A stretch of 64,000 bases of DNA, from NCBI GenBank assembly GCA_024233085.1, contig JACKQC010000017.1:68019-132018 (forward strand). Reading direction: 5' to 3'. This stretch comes from Akkermansiaceae bacterium. Its GTDB lineage: Bacteria > Verrucomicrobiota > Verrucomicrobiia > Verrucomicrobiales > DEV007. The first letter of the stretch is position 1. Each line of letters starts with the position of its first letter. Of this stretch, positions 7,711-15,925 are shown piece after piece. Under the pieces are notes generated by a model that saw only the letters and a program-made list of their open reading frames with translations, ran no database searches and was not told the DNA's origin. Made by a program: the position numbers and the translations under genes.

Positions 7711-10284
7711 CTACTTTGCGCTTTTTTTCGTGGCCGCCTTCTTTTTGGCGGGTCCCTCGCCGCGGGGGGGGAATTCCCAATTGAGAATGCGGCGGCCTTT
7801 CGGATTGCAGGTCAGGTGGGCCTTGAACGGGCGGCCTTTCTTCGAGATGAATTTCTCGATGAGATCGGTCTTGCCTTCGGTGAAAAATTTCAGCGCCTGA
7901 TCCCGGGGGATCTGGTATTTGCACATCTCCTTTGAAAGGCGGCCCTTGCAGCCTTCACCCTGCACGCGTTCGTTGCAGACGTAGGAGGTGGGCGTTTCGT
8001 AGATGTGGCCCTTTTCGCACACGGGGCACTTGCAGAGCTTGTTTTCCTCGCGAATGGCGTCGGCCTCGGCTTCCTCCTCCTCGGATTTCTCGAAAAGGAA
8101 TCCCGCTTTGAGGCCGGCCTTTTTGTCCTCGACCAGTTGCACGGCGGCGTCGAAGGGCTGCTTGAATCGGCTGAGAAATCCGGTGAGCGGGCCGACGAAC
8201 CGGCGGGTGAGCAACTCCCGCGCCTCGTCCTCGGTGAAGGGGCGGGTTGCCAGCACCTTGGGAAGGGCGAACTTGCACTCGGGTTGCTTGCACTTGTAGC
8301 GCCCTTCGTCCTGACCCAGTTCCGACGCGCCGCAAACGGGGCAGGGGACGGGGAAGGGCGGGTACTCGCGATTCAGCGATTCGCTCGCCGCCGTTTTGGC
8401 CGTGGCCACCACCTCGCGGGTCAGCTTTCGCACGTCCGCCATGAAATCGGGTCGCGCCAGCCTTCCGTGTTCCATCTGGCGCAGTTTGTATTCCCATTCG
8501 CCGGTCATTTCCGGCGAGGCGAGAATCTCGATGCCCATGTCGTGCAGTTGCCCGATGAGTCGCAACCCGCGGTTGCTGACGAAGAGGTCGCGCCCCTGCC
8601 GGCTGACGTATTTGTCGGCGATCAGTCCCTCGATAATCGCGGCGCGCGTGGCTGGCGTTCCGAGCCCGCGCTCGCTCATGGCTTCGCGCAACTCGTCGTC
8701 GTCGACGCGTTTTCCGGCGGTTTCCATGGCGGAGAGCAGGGTGCTCTCGTTGAAGCGCGGCGGGGGCTTGGTTTCCTTGTCGTCGATCCGGATTTCGTCG
8801 GCCATGGCGTCCTCGCCAGGTTTCACCGGCACGAGCGTTTTGCCGCCGCCTTCTTCCCCCTCCGCGTCGCCCTGGGCGGATTCGGCCTCCTTCCCGTAGA
8901 CCTCGAGCCAGCCGGGAAAGACGAGGATTTTGCCGTCCGACTTGAAGGCGTCTTCGCCGATGCGCGAGATCCGGGTGGTGATCTCGAATTCGGCCGCCGG
9001 AAAAAACGCGGCGACGAAGCGGCGGGTCACCATGTCATAGAGTTTTTGCTCGGCCTCGTCGAGCTTGCCGGGGAACTGTCCGGTGGGGATGATGGCAAAG
9101 TGATCGCTGACCTTGGCGCCGTTGAAGATGCGGCGATTGCCCCCGGCGATCCATTGGTTCGACACGACTTTGGCGGCGTGGGCGGGAAGATTGGTGACCA
9201 CGCCTCCGTTTTCGCCGGAGATCTTTTTCATCGTCCCGATGCAGGTGCCCACGTAGTCGTCGGGCAGATAGCGGGAATCGGTTCGCGGATAGGTGAGGGC
9301 CTTGTGCCGTTCGTAGAGGGCTTGGGCGAGTTGAAGGGTGCGGCGGGCGCTGAAACCGAAGCGTCCGTTTGCCTCCCGCTGGAGGGAGGTGAGGTCGTAG
9401 AGCAGCGGCGCGACCTGTTTCGAGGGCTTCTTTTTTTCCTCGACAACGGCGGCTTTTCCCCGGCACCGGTTCACGATGGCCTCGGCGAGGGAGCGATCCC
9501 AAAGCCTCTCCGACCGTTGGTGTGGATCGTTTTCGTCGGTCTTTTTGAAAGTCTCGTCGAACCATCGGGCCGGATAGCGTCCCGCCTCGACGGCGAAGTC
9601 AGCGTGAACCTCGAAATAGGGGCGCGGCACGAACTCGGCGATCTCGACTTCGCGTTCCGAAAGCAGGGCCAGGGTCGGCGTCTGCACGCGGCCGACGGGC
9701 GTTTTGCTGAATCCGCCGTATCGCGAGTTGTAGGCCGTCATCGCCCGGGTGGAGTTGATCCCCACCAGCCAGTCGCTTTCAGACCGGCAAACGGCGGCGT
9801 CGGCCAAGGGGCGCATCTCCTCGTCACCGCGCAGTTTGCGAAACGCGTCAAGGATGGCGTTGTTCGTCATCGATTGCATCCAGAGGCGCCGGGTTGGCTT
9901 CTGGATGCCCGCCAGCTTGACGATGTAGCGGAAAATCAGTTCCCCTTCGCGGCCGGCGTCGCAGGCATTGACGAAGCCGTCCACATCTTTTCGCTTCATC
10001 AGCCGGACGATGAGGTTGAAACGCCCCTTGCTGCCGTCGATGGGCTGCAGGTCGAACTCGTCCGGAATCACCGGGAGACAATCGAACTTCCAGGGCAGCG
10101 TCTTGCCGTCGGGCGTGGTCGGCAGTTTTTGCTCGACCAGGTGACCGAGGGCGGAGGTGATGATGTAGCCGTCGTTCTCGAAGTAGTCTTTCTCCTTGGC
10201 GAATTTGCCCACTTCGCCACCGAGGACGCGGGCAAGGTCGGTCGCGACGCTTGGCTTTTCAGCGATGATCAGGGATTTACCCAT
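7711..10284 (-). CDS. topB: DNA topoisomerase III (type IA)
   Basis: The 857-residue protein starts at ATG 10284 (MGKSLIIAEKPSVATDLARV, the TOPRIM strand with its catalytic Glu). It contains the TOPRIM acidic motif (NACDAGREGELIFRYI) and the active-site Tyr motif (LTYPRTDSRYLPDD, about residue 328). It ends in cysteine-rich zinc modules (CPVCGASELG...CKQPEC; CPVCEKGHIYET...C) and a Lys/Ala-rich tail. The family relaxes negative supercoils and decatenates replication intermediates. It is longer than E. coli TopB (653) because of the C-terminal zinc repeats, which are common outside proteobacteria. An upstream in-frame extension was rejected. Confidence 0.95.
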   Translation of the reverse strand: MGKSLIIAEKPSVATDLARVLGGEVGKFAKEKDYFENDGYIITSALGHLVEQKLPTTPDGKTLPWKFDCLPVIPDEFDLQPIDGSKGRFNLIVRLMKRKDVDGFVNACDAGREGELIFRYIVKLAGIQKPTRRLWMQSMTNNAILDAFRKLRGDEEMRPLADAAVCRSESDWLVGINSTRAMTAYNSRYGGFSKTPVGRVQTPTLALLSEREVEIAEFVPRPYFEVHADFAVEAGRYPARWFDETFKKTDENDPHQRSERLWDRSLAEAIVNRCRGKAAVVEEKKKPSKQVAPLLYDLTSLQREANGRFGFSARRTLQLAQALYERHKALTYPRTDSRYLPDDYVGTCIGTMKKISGENGGVVTNLPAHAAKVVSNQWIAGGNRRIFNGAKVSDHFAIIPTGQFPGKLDEAEQKLYDMVTRRFVAAFFPAAEFEITTRISRIGEDAFKSDGKILVFPGWLEVYGKEAESAQGDAEGEEGGGKTLVPVKPGEDAMADEIRIDDKETKPPPRFNESTLLSAMETAGKRVDDDELREAMSERGLGTPATRAAIIEGLIADKYVSRQGRDLFVSNRGLRLIGQLHDMGIEILASPEMTGEWEYKLRQMEHGRLARPDFMADVRKLTREVVATAKTAASESLNREYPPFPVPCPVCGASELGQDEGRYKCKQPECKFALPKVLATRPFTEDEARELLTRRFVGPLTGFLSRFKQPFDAAVQLVEDKKAGLKAGFLFEKSEEEEAEADAIREENKLCKCPVCEKGHIYETPTSYVCNERVQGEGCKGRLSKEMCKYQIPRDQALKFFTEGKTDLIEKFISKKGRPFKAHLTCNPKGRRILNWEFPPRGEGPAKKKAATKKSAK

Positions 10285-10346
10285 TGGAGAAAGGGGCGGA
10301 AACGGGATTCGAAACTGTCCATGGCTGGAACACAAAGCCGCGATCG

Positions 10347-11453
10347 TCAAATGAGTTTTACAAAGTATTTCCCGGGGAGTTGTTTGACGACCCGCTTCAT
10401 TTCCAGCCGCAGGAGGGTCGCCGACACGACGGCGATGGGTAATCCCGCGCCCTCCGCGATGGTGTCAATCGGTGTCTCCGCGGACTCGAGGGCGGCAAAG
10501 ACCCGTCTTTCGGTCTCGTCGAGCGTTTCGGCCCGACGGGGCGCGTCCAGGCCCGGAAGCTCGGGGGCCGCCGCGGCGCCGTCGAGTTCGTCGAGAATGT
10601 CGCCGGCGTCGAGGACCAGCTTCGCCCCTTCCTGGATCAGACGGTTGCAGCCCGCCGAGGTCGGGCGGTCGATCGGCCCGGGAACCGCGTAGACGCCGCG
10701 ACCCTGTTCGAGGGCCTGGCTCGCCGTGATCAGCGAACCGCTGCGCGCCGGGGCTTCGGCGACGAGGATTCCCTGGCTGAGTCCGGAAACGATGCGGTTG
10801 CGGAGCGGAAAACTCTGCTTGTCCGGCACATAGAGGACGGGGAATTCGGAAATCACGGCCCCGTTTTCGGCGATTCGCTCGGCGAGCGCGGCATTCTCGG
10901 CGGGGTAGAGATTGCCGATTCCCGAGCCCAGCACCGCGATGGTGCGGCCACCGGCGGCGACGGCGGCCTCGTGCGCGGCGGTGTCGATGCCCCGCGCGAG
11001 CCCGGAGACGATGGTCACGCCGGCGTGGGCGAGCTGAAAGCTGAGTTTTCTCGCCGCTTCGCGCCCGTAGTGGGTGGCGCGGCGGGAGCCCACCACGGCC
11101 ACCGCCAGATCGTCCCGGGGCAGGATTTTCCCCTTCAGGAAAAGGAGAAAGGGCGGGTCGTGAATCGCCCTCAGTCGCTCCGGATAGCCGGATTCTTCGA
11201 TTGTCAGCAGATCGATGCCGTGCTCGGCGATGCGCCGTTTCTCCGTCGCGAGGTCGGTGCGGTTTTCCCAGTCCCGCAGGGTTTCGGCTATTTCGGCCCC
11301 GATGCCGGAGACGGAGACCAGGCGATCCAGTGTCGCGTCGAGCACCCGTTCCGGTCCGCCCAGGGACTCGACCAGGCGGCGGACACGCACGGGACCGATG
11401 CGGGGAAGCAAGGTGAGGACGAGATAGGCCTCGGTTCGTGTCAGTCGTGCCAT
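10347..11453 (-). CDS. dprA: DNA-processing protein DprA/Smf
   Basis: The 368-residue protein has an N-terminal helix-hairpin region (PRIGPVRVRRLVESLGG). The Rossmann-like DprA core follows (VAVVGSRRATHYGREAA; IVSGLARGIDTAAHEAA; AVLGSGIGNLYPAENAAL; SRSGSLITAS-like segment) and then a C-terminal winged helix (VFAALESAETPIDTIAEG). DprA loads RecA on incoming single-stranded DNA during natural transformation. It is downstream of aroB with an intergenic repeat between them and lies 62 bp before topB on the same strand. Confidence 0.95.
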   Translation of the reverse strand: MARLTRTEAYLVLTLLPRIGPVRVRRLVESLGGPERVLDATLDRLVSVSGIGAEIAETLRDWENRTDLATEKRRIAEHGIDLLTIEESGYPERLRAIHDPPFLLFLKGKILPRDDLAVAVVGSRRATHYGREAARKLSFQLAHAGVTIVSGLARGIDTAAHEAAVAAGGRTIAVLGSGIGNLYPAENAALAERIAENGAVISEFPVLYVPDKQSFPLRNRIVSGLSQGILVAEAPARSGSLITASQALEQGRGVYAVPGPIDRPTSAGCNRLIQEGAKLVLDAGDILDELDGAAAAPELPGLDAPRRAETLDETERRVFAALESAETPIDTIAEGAGLPIAVVSATLLRLEMKRVVKQLPGKYFVKLI

Positions 11454-11471
11454 CGGATCGAAGGACCAACA

Positions 11472-11524
11472 AACAGGGTATGGTCACCGAGTCAACAGGG
11501 TATGGTCACGGACCGAACAGGGTC
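11472..11524. repeat. Intergenic near-palindromic repeat, locus 1 (three units)
   Basis: Three 9-bp cores AACAGGGTA, AACAGGGTA and AACAGGGTC start at 11472, 11494 and 11516, exactly 22 bp apart and in the same orientation. The 13-bp spacers are TGGTCACCGAGTC and TGGTCACGGACCG. The third core lies inside the 3' end of aroB and supplies its last codons, and the aroB stop falls in the second spacer. It belongs to the six-locus family in this window. Its right half-arms (GTATGGTC) diverge from the GTTRRGTC consensus in the same way in the first two units, as expected from local duplication. Confidence 0.85.
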
Positions 11525-12600
11525 TGAACCGCCTCATGAATCGCGGGCAGGTCCACGTCTTCGCTGACGAAGGCGTCGCCCAGAGCCCGGAGCAGCACGA
11601 AACGGACCTTTCCCTCCTCGAATTTCTTGTCGCGAAGCAGGGCCTTGAGGATGGCCTCGCGGTCCGACGAGGCATCGAGACGCGTCGGCAGGTCGAAGGC
11701 TTCAAGGGCGGCGATGATCCGGTGGGCGTCTGCTTCGGGCAGGGTGGAGAATTCCACCGACAGCCGCGCCGCCGCCACCAGGCCGAGACTGATGGCCTCG
11801 CCGTGGAGCAGGCGGCCGTAGCCGGCGGCGTTTTCGATGCCGTGGCCGATGGTGTGGCCGAAATTCAGGAGCGCGCGGATGCCGGTGGTTTCGCGCTCGT
11901 CTTCCTCGACGACAGCGGCCTTGATGGCGACATTGCGCGCGATGAGGGGGACGAGGTTTTCCCGGCTCTTGCCGCGGGTCTCGATCCGCTCCAGCAACGC
12001 GGCGTCGCGGATCGCGGCGTGTTTGATGACTTCGGCAAAGCCCTCGTTGTATTCGCGGTCCGGGAGGGTCTGAAGCGTGGCGACATCCGCCACCACCAGT
12101 CGGGGCTGGTGAAATGCGCCGAGGAGGTTTTTCCCTTCGGGAGTGTTGACCCCGGTTTTTCCCCCCACGGAACTATCCACCTGCGCCACGATGGTGGTCG
12201 GGATCTGCACGCAGGGAATGCCGCGCTGGAAAATGGCGGCGGCGAACCCGGCGAGGTCTCCCACCACGCCGCCACCAAGGGCGATCAGGAAGGATTGGCG
12301 GTCCAGTCCCGCCCGCAGCATCTGCCGGCAAATATCGGTGGCGCGCTCCATCGATTTCGATTCCTCGCCGGCGGGAACGGAAATGGGAACGACCTCGTAG
12401 CCCGCCTCGCGCAGCGTCTCGGCGACGCGTTCACCATGCAGGGGCCAGACATTCGTGTCGGACACCAGCGCGGCGCGTTTTCGCAATCCCCCGGTCGCCG
12501 CGAGTCTCTCGGGCAGGCGACCGAGAATGCCGTCGCCGATGTGGATGTCGGAGCGGCGGCCGCCGGCGAGATTCAGGGGGATGTGGATCGGGTCGGACAT
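11506..12600 (-). CDS. aroB: 3-dehydroquinate synthase
   Basis: The 364-residue protein has typical AroB features: SVPAGEESKSMERATDI, the NAD-binding GGGVVGDLAGFAAA, the active-site segment PTTIVAQVDSSVGGKTGVN, and zinc ligands in NEGFAEVIKHA, FGHTIGHGIE and LHGEAISLG. It makes 3-dehydroquinate from DAHP, the second shikimate-pathway step. Another shikimate gene (aroE) lies 5 kb away. The last codons (QTLFGP-stop) are written by a copy of the intergenic repeat. Confidence 0.96.
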   Translation of the reverse strand: MSDPIHIPLNLAGGRRSDIHIGDGILGRLPERLAATGGLRKRAALVSDTNVWPLHGERVAETLREAGYEVVPISVPAGEESKSMERATDICRQMLRAGLDRQSFLIALGGGVVGDLAGFAAAIFQRGIPCVQIPTTIVAQVDSSVGGKTGVNTPEGKNLLGAFHQPRLVVADVATLQTLPDREYNEGFAEVIKHAAIRDAALLERIETRGKSRENLVPLIARNVAIKAAVVEEDERETTGIRALLNFGHTIGHGIENAAGYGRLLHGEAISLGLVAAARLSVEFSTLPEADAHRIIAALEAFDLPTRLDASSDREAILKALLRDKKFEEGKVRFVLLRALGDAFVSEDVDLPAIHEAVQTLFGP

Positions 12601-12640
12601 GAGGGGGAGGCAAAGGCTATAGTCGTCATTGAGCGGGAAT

Positions 12641-13588
12641 TCACGGATTGTTTTTCAAGGCTCGAATCCGCTCCGCGATCCTGGCGGCCACCGAGTCGGG
12701 CGCTTCGTCGGGAGCGACGGCGATCGGCGCCAGGCAGGTCTCGCGGCGAAACCAGGTCGCCTGGCGTTTGGCGTAGCGGCGGGTGGCCTGTTGCACGGTC
12801 GCGATGGCTTCCTCCAGGGCGATCCGGCCCCGAATGACTTCGTGAAACTCCCGCAGTCCGATGGCTTTGGCCGCCGTTTCGGAAAGGAGGGATGCCTCCA
12901 GGCACTTCAGTTCGGCCATGACTCCGTCGCCGATCATCTCCGGCACGCGCGCGTCGATGCGGGCGTGGAGATCGGTCCTTTCCCGTTGAAGCTGAAAGCC
13001 AAGAATCCGGGGTGCGGCGCGGGCGAAGCGCTCTTTCAGCACCGAGGCGGGAACACCGCCGAGCAGCGAAATCTCAAGGTTCCGGGTCACGTAGCGACGG
13101 TTTTTCAGGTTGGTCGCGGCGGCGCCCGCCGGATCGATCACACGCAGCCATGAAACGAGATCGTCGAGAGAAAGGCGGTCGAGCGCCCCGCGCAGGGCTG
13201 GATCGCCTTTGGGAACGGGCGCCAGCCCATGGGTCAGCGCCTTCAGGTAAAGGCCGCCGCCTCCCACCACGATCGGTACCGCGCCCCGATTGGCGATCTC
13301 AGAAACGACAGCCTCGGCCATTTCCGCGAAGCGGGCGGCGTCGCAGGAGTCGGCGGGGGAGAGGACACCGTAGAGATGATGGGGGACTTTCTCCCTGTCT
13401 GCGAGGCTCGGCGCGGCGGTGAGAATTTCCAATCCGCGGTAGATTTGAAAAGCGTCCGCGTTTACGATTTCGGCCCTTCCCAGGTGCTGTGCGAGCCGAA
13501 TCGAAACGGCCGATTTGCCTGAGCCGGTGGGACCGGCGAGAAAGACGGCGGGGGAATCGAAGTCGTCGTTGTCCGGGCGGTCGGTCAT
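12641..13588 (-). CDS. miaA: tRNA dimethylallyltransferase
   Basis: The 315-residue protein begins with a P-loop (FLAGPTGSGKSAVSIRLA), followed by the MiaA motifs NADAFQIYRGLEILTA, PHHLYGVL and GGGGLYLKALTHG, and the C-terminal RYAKRQATWFRR. The family isopentenylates A37 of tRNAs reading UNN codons; the window's own tRNA-Leu(CAA), which reads UUG, would be a substrate. In the family the position of Gln in NADAFQIYRG is Ser or Ala-Met-Gln; the local variation is mild. It lies 40 bp upstream of aroB. Confidence 0.95.
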   Translation of the reverse strand: MTDRPDNDDFDSPAVFLAGPTGSGKSAVSIRLAQHLGRAEIVNADAFQIYRGLEILTAAPSLADREKVPHHLYGVLSPADSCDAARFAEMAEAVVSEIANRGAVPIVVGGGGLYLKALTHGLAPVPKGDPALRGALDRLSLDDLVSWLRVIDPAGAAATNLKNRRYVTRNLEISLLGGVPASVLKERFARAAPRILGFQLQRERTDLHARIDARVPEMIGDGVMAELKCLEASLLSETAAKAIGLREFHEVIRGRIALEEAIATVQQATRRYAKRQATWFRRETCLAPIAVAPDEAPDSVAARIAERIRALKNNP

Positions 13589-13597
13589 GGATACGAG

Positions 13598-13623
13598 AAA
13601 GGGACGGCGGCGCCGTCCCTTTC
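13598..13623 (-). terminator. Candidate terminator downstream of the RRM gene
   Basis: AAGGGACGGC and GCCGTCCCTT form a 10-bp perfect stem with a short GGC loop, 31 bp after the RRM gene's stop on the minus strand. Only three Ts follow, so termination may be weak. It separates the RRM gene from miaA. Confidence 0.5.
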
Positions 13624-13653
13624 GAAGGTAAGAAGAATGTCGTGCGATCTTCC

Positions 13654-14472
13654 TTACGCCGCGGCGCTTTCTTCGTCGGAGGGCGATTCTTCGGCCGGGA
13701 TGGCGGCCGCGGGAGCGGCGTCCTCGTCGCCGGATTCATCGTCGCCCGGAACCGGTCCGTCGCTCTTCGCGCCGGTGACAAGCAGTTTCCGGCCCATGAA
13801 GGCCTTGTCGTGCAGCAGCTCCACCGCGCGACGCGCTTCGTCGATGTGGCTCATTTCGACGAAGGCAAAGCCTTTCGATTGCTGGGTGCGATGGTTGGTG
13901 ACGATTTCCGCGATCACCACGTTGCCGACGCCTTTGAAGAGATCCTCGAGGTCGGTTTCGGTGGCGTGATAGTCGAGATTGCCCACGTAAAGGCGACCGC
14001 TGGTGACTTCCTCGAGCACCGGTTTGCGGGACGGTTTGCCTTCCGTTTCCGGCTGGGGACGGGATTCCCTCGGGCGGTCACGGTCACGGTCGCGGTCACG
14101 GTCGCGAGGGGTGTCTCGCTGGGGACGGGGAGTCCGCGCCGTTTCCGCCTGGGCCGGCTTGCGTTTCTTTTTCGACGGGCCGCCCAGCAGGCCGAAAGTC
14201 ACCACCGAGAGGATGCGCTGAAACAGCGTCGGTTTCTTCTCGGGACGACGGCTCCGGTTGCGCGGTCCGCCTTTGCCGTTGCGGCGGGAACGGTCGCGGT
14301 TACCGCCGCCGCCTTGGTTTTCGGAGCGGCGTGCCGCGTTTTCGGAGGGCGAGAAGGAGTCGCTTCTCTGGTTGCGATTGCGGTTGCGATTACGATTGCG
14401 GTTTCGGCCGCCGCGCGAGCGTCGGCCGCCGCCTTGGCGGCCCGATTGGCCGCTGGAGGAATGTTGGTCCAT
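13654..14472 (-). CDS. RRM RNA-binding protein with Arg/Gly/Asn-rich N-terminal tail
   Basis: The 272-residue protein has a low-complexity basic half (about 1-155) with RNRNRNRNRNRNQ and DRDRDRDRDR runs. A single RRM follows (about 163-240) with RNP2 (LYVGNLDY) and RNP1 (SKGFAFVEM), then an acidic Ala/Glu/Ser tail. Bacterial RRM proteins of this kind (cyanobacterial Rbp type) bind single-stranded RNA and are often cold-regulated. The disordered tails resemble eukaryotic RG-rich condensate proteins. A long leader of about 430 nt upstream has no gene, and a hairpin terminator follows. Confidence 0.88.
   Translation of the reverse strand: MDQHSSSGQSGRQGGGRRSRGGRNRNRNRNRNRNQRSDSFSPSENAARRSENQGGGGNRDRSRRNGKGGPRNRSRRPEKKPTLFQRILSVVTFGLLGGPSKKKRKPAQAETARTPRPQRDTPRDRDRDRDRDRPRESRPQPETEGKPSRKPVLEEVTSGRLYVGNLDYHATETDLEDLFKGVGNVVIAEIVTNHRTQQSKGFAFVEMSHIDEARRAVELLHDKAFMGRKLLVTGAKSDGPVPGDDESGDEDAAPAAAIPAEESPSDEESAAA
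14075..14106. repeat. Hexanucleotide microrepeat in the RRM gene
   Basis: About five tandem copies of CGGTCR/CGGTCG units (plus strand) encode the Asp-Arg dipeptide run. Such repeats can slip, but six-base units keep frame, so tail length rather than expression would vary. Confidence 0.6.
14371..14404. repeat. Hexanucleotide microrepeat in the RRM gene (Arg-Asn run)
   Basis: About six degenerate copies of the unit GATTGC/GGTTGC (plus strand) encode the Arg-Asn dipeptide run near residue 30. The unit length preserves frame on slippage. Confidence 0.6.
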
Positions 14473-14956
14473 TTTGAAACGAAGGGTGTTGGCGTCCGTT
14501 ATCCATCGGGGGACGGACGCTTTGGTTGTTCGAGGTGGAGCGACGCATCATCGATCCGAGAACCGCCGGGCGGTCGACCGGCACGAAGACCGGGACCGGC
14601 TGGAGGTCGCTGTTTCCTTCCGTCAGCCGGCGCGGGGATTTGCCGCCGGGAAACGGGAATGGGTTCGTGTTCGTCTTGACCGCGGCGGGAAGGTTTTCGT
14701 CTTCCCGCCATCGTCGCGTCACACTCCACCGGTTTTCCCACGAAAACGCCGACGAACCCGCCGCGGGGGCTTTGAGACCGCCCGTCGCCGCAAGTCGTCC
14801 ACGATCGCGTCGCGCCGGAGCAAACGGGCTCAGGCGCGCGTGAATTGCCTGTGTTTTCAATACAAAACCGATCATCAGGACCGCGATGGCGTTTTTCGTG
14901 TTCGCACGGAAAGTAGGATGCCTTCCCGCCACTGGCAAGCGGCGAAATCGCCGACT
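14473..14956 (-). promoter_or_regulatory. 484-bp gene-free region with promoter and long leader of the RRM gene
   Basis: No convincing gene is seen. On the minus strand TTGCCA (14938-14933), a 17-base spacer and TACTTT (14915-14910) look like a sigma-70 promoter just after the upstream CNNM gene. Transcription from there would give a leader of about 430 nt before the RRM start codon at 14472. The open frame crossing this stretch has no motif and runs into the RRM gene, so it was not called. I identify no known riboswitch. Confidence 0.4.
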
Positions 14957-15925
14957 TCAGCGGCGCGCGCCCGCGCCGGGGAGAACCATGCGCTTGACCA
15001 TGTCCTCGATGCTCACGATTCCGATCGGGCGGCCGTTCGGATTGTAAACGGCGGCGATCTGGTGACCGGCATGGCGAAGTCGCTTCACCACCCCGATCGC
15101 CGGCGCGGCGGGATCGGTCCGGATCAGCTTGTGCCGGTATTGCTCGACCGATCCGGTGGCGTCACCGTGCCGGGTCAGTTCCAGAGCGTCGATGACTCCG
15201 ACGAGGTCACCGTTGGTGGCCATCACGGGGAACTGATCGATGTCCGTCTCCCGCGCCAGCGCCAGGACCGACGCGGCGGGCATCTCGCGGGGGACGGCGG
15301 TGACTTTCGAAAGCGGCAGCATCACTTCGGCCACGCGGACGGCGTGGAAATCGAGCACGGAGTGGATCAGAACGACTTCGGCCGGATCGAGCGAGCCATC
15401 CCGTTCCAGGATTTGCGTCAAATGTCGGAAGGCTTCGCGCCGGGCGTCCGCCACCGGAGGATTCCGGGCCGCGGTCCGATCGAATATCCATCGGATCGGC
15501 GCGGCGAGCAGCAGCATCACCGGGCGGAGGGTAAAATCGATCAACACCACCAGAGGGAGAAAAAGAAGCAGGAGCCGGAAAGGCGACTGTCGAAAGATCG
15601 ACTTCGGCAACAGCTCCGCCCAGATCAGGAGCACCGGCAGCCACACGACAAAGGCAAACGCGTAGCCCCAGCCGCCCAGGCGGGTCACCGATTCGTAGGC
15701 CAGCAGGCCGAAGAGGCCGAGGTTCACCGAGGCGTTCAACAGGACGATCGCGGCCAGCAGGTGATCCCGCCGTTTCAGGATGCGCGACAGCCGACGGGCG
15801 CCGCGACGCCCTTCTTTCTCGGCGAGGCGGAGCCTGACCGGGTTCAGAGTCAGAAGGGCCGATTCCAGTCCCGACAACAGGAAGGACACCAGCAGCGCGA
15901 TGGCGATGGTCAGTGCCAGGGTCAT
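14957..15925 (-). CDS. CNNM-domain (DUF21) CBS-pair membrane protein, short paralogue
   Basis: The 322-residue protein has an N-terminal DUF21/CNNM transmembrane region with about four helices (LTIAIALLVSFLLSGLESALL ... LLLFLPLVVLIDFTL). A CBS-domain pair follows (about 185-320; VAEVMLPLSKVTAVPR, GVIDALELTRHG, IGIVSIEDMVKRMVLPG). It lacks the C-terminal CorC_HlyC domain present in its neighbour. The start overlaps the stop of the upstream paralogue by 4 bp (ATGA), so translation is coupled and the two probably form a heteromer. CNNM/CorC proteins are implicated in Mg2+/Co2+ efflux and membrane integrity. Confidence 0.88.
   Translation of the reverse strand: MTLALTIAIALLVSFLLSGLESALLTLNPVRLRLAEKEGRRGARRLSRILKRRDHLLAAIVLLNASVNLGLFGLLAYESVTRLGGWGYAFAFVVWLPVLLIWAELLPKSIFRQSPFRLLLLFLPLVVLIDFTLRPVMLLLAAPIRWIFDRTAARNPPVADARREAFRHLTQILERDGSLDPAEVVLIHSVLDFHAVRVAEVMLPLSKVTAVPREMPAASVLALARETDIDQFPVMATNGDLVGVIDALELTRHGDATGSVEQYRHKLIRTDPAAPAIGVVKRLRHAGHQIAAVYNPNGRPIGIVSIEDMVKRMVLPGAGARR

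Noticed and set aside
8005..10692. 895-codon open frame on the plus strand
   Set aside because: It lies opposite topB, whose minus-strand protein has full family motifs. The plus-strand translation is featureless.
14390..14938. 182-codon minus-strand frame upstream of the RRM gene
   Set aside because: It overlaps the 5' end of the RRM gene, is low-complexity and has no motif. The region is better read as a leader.
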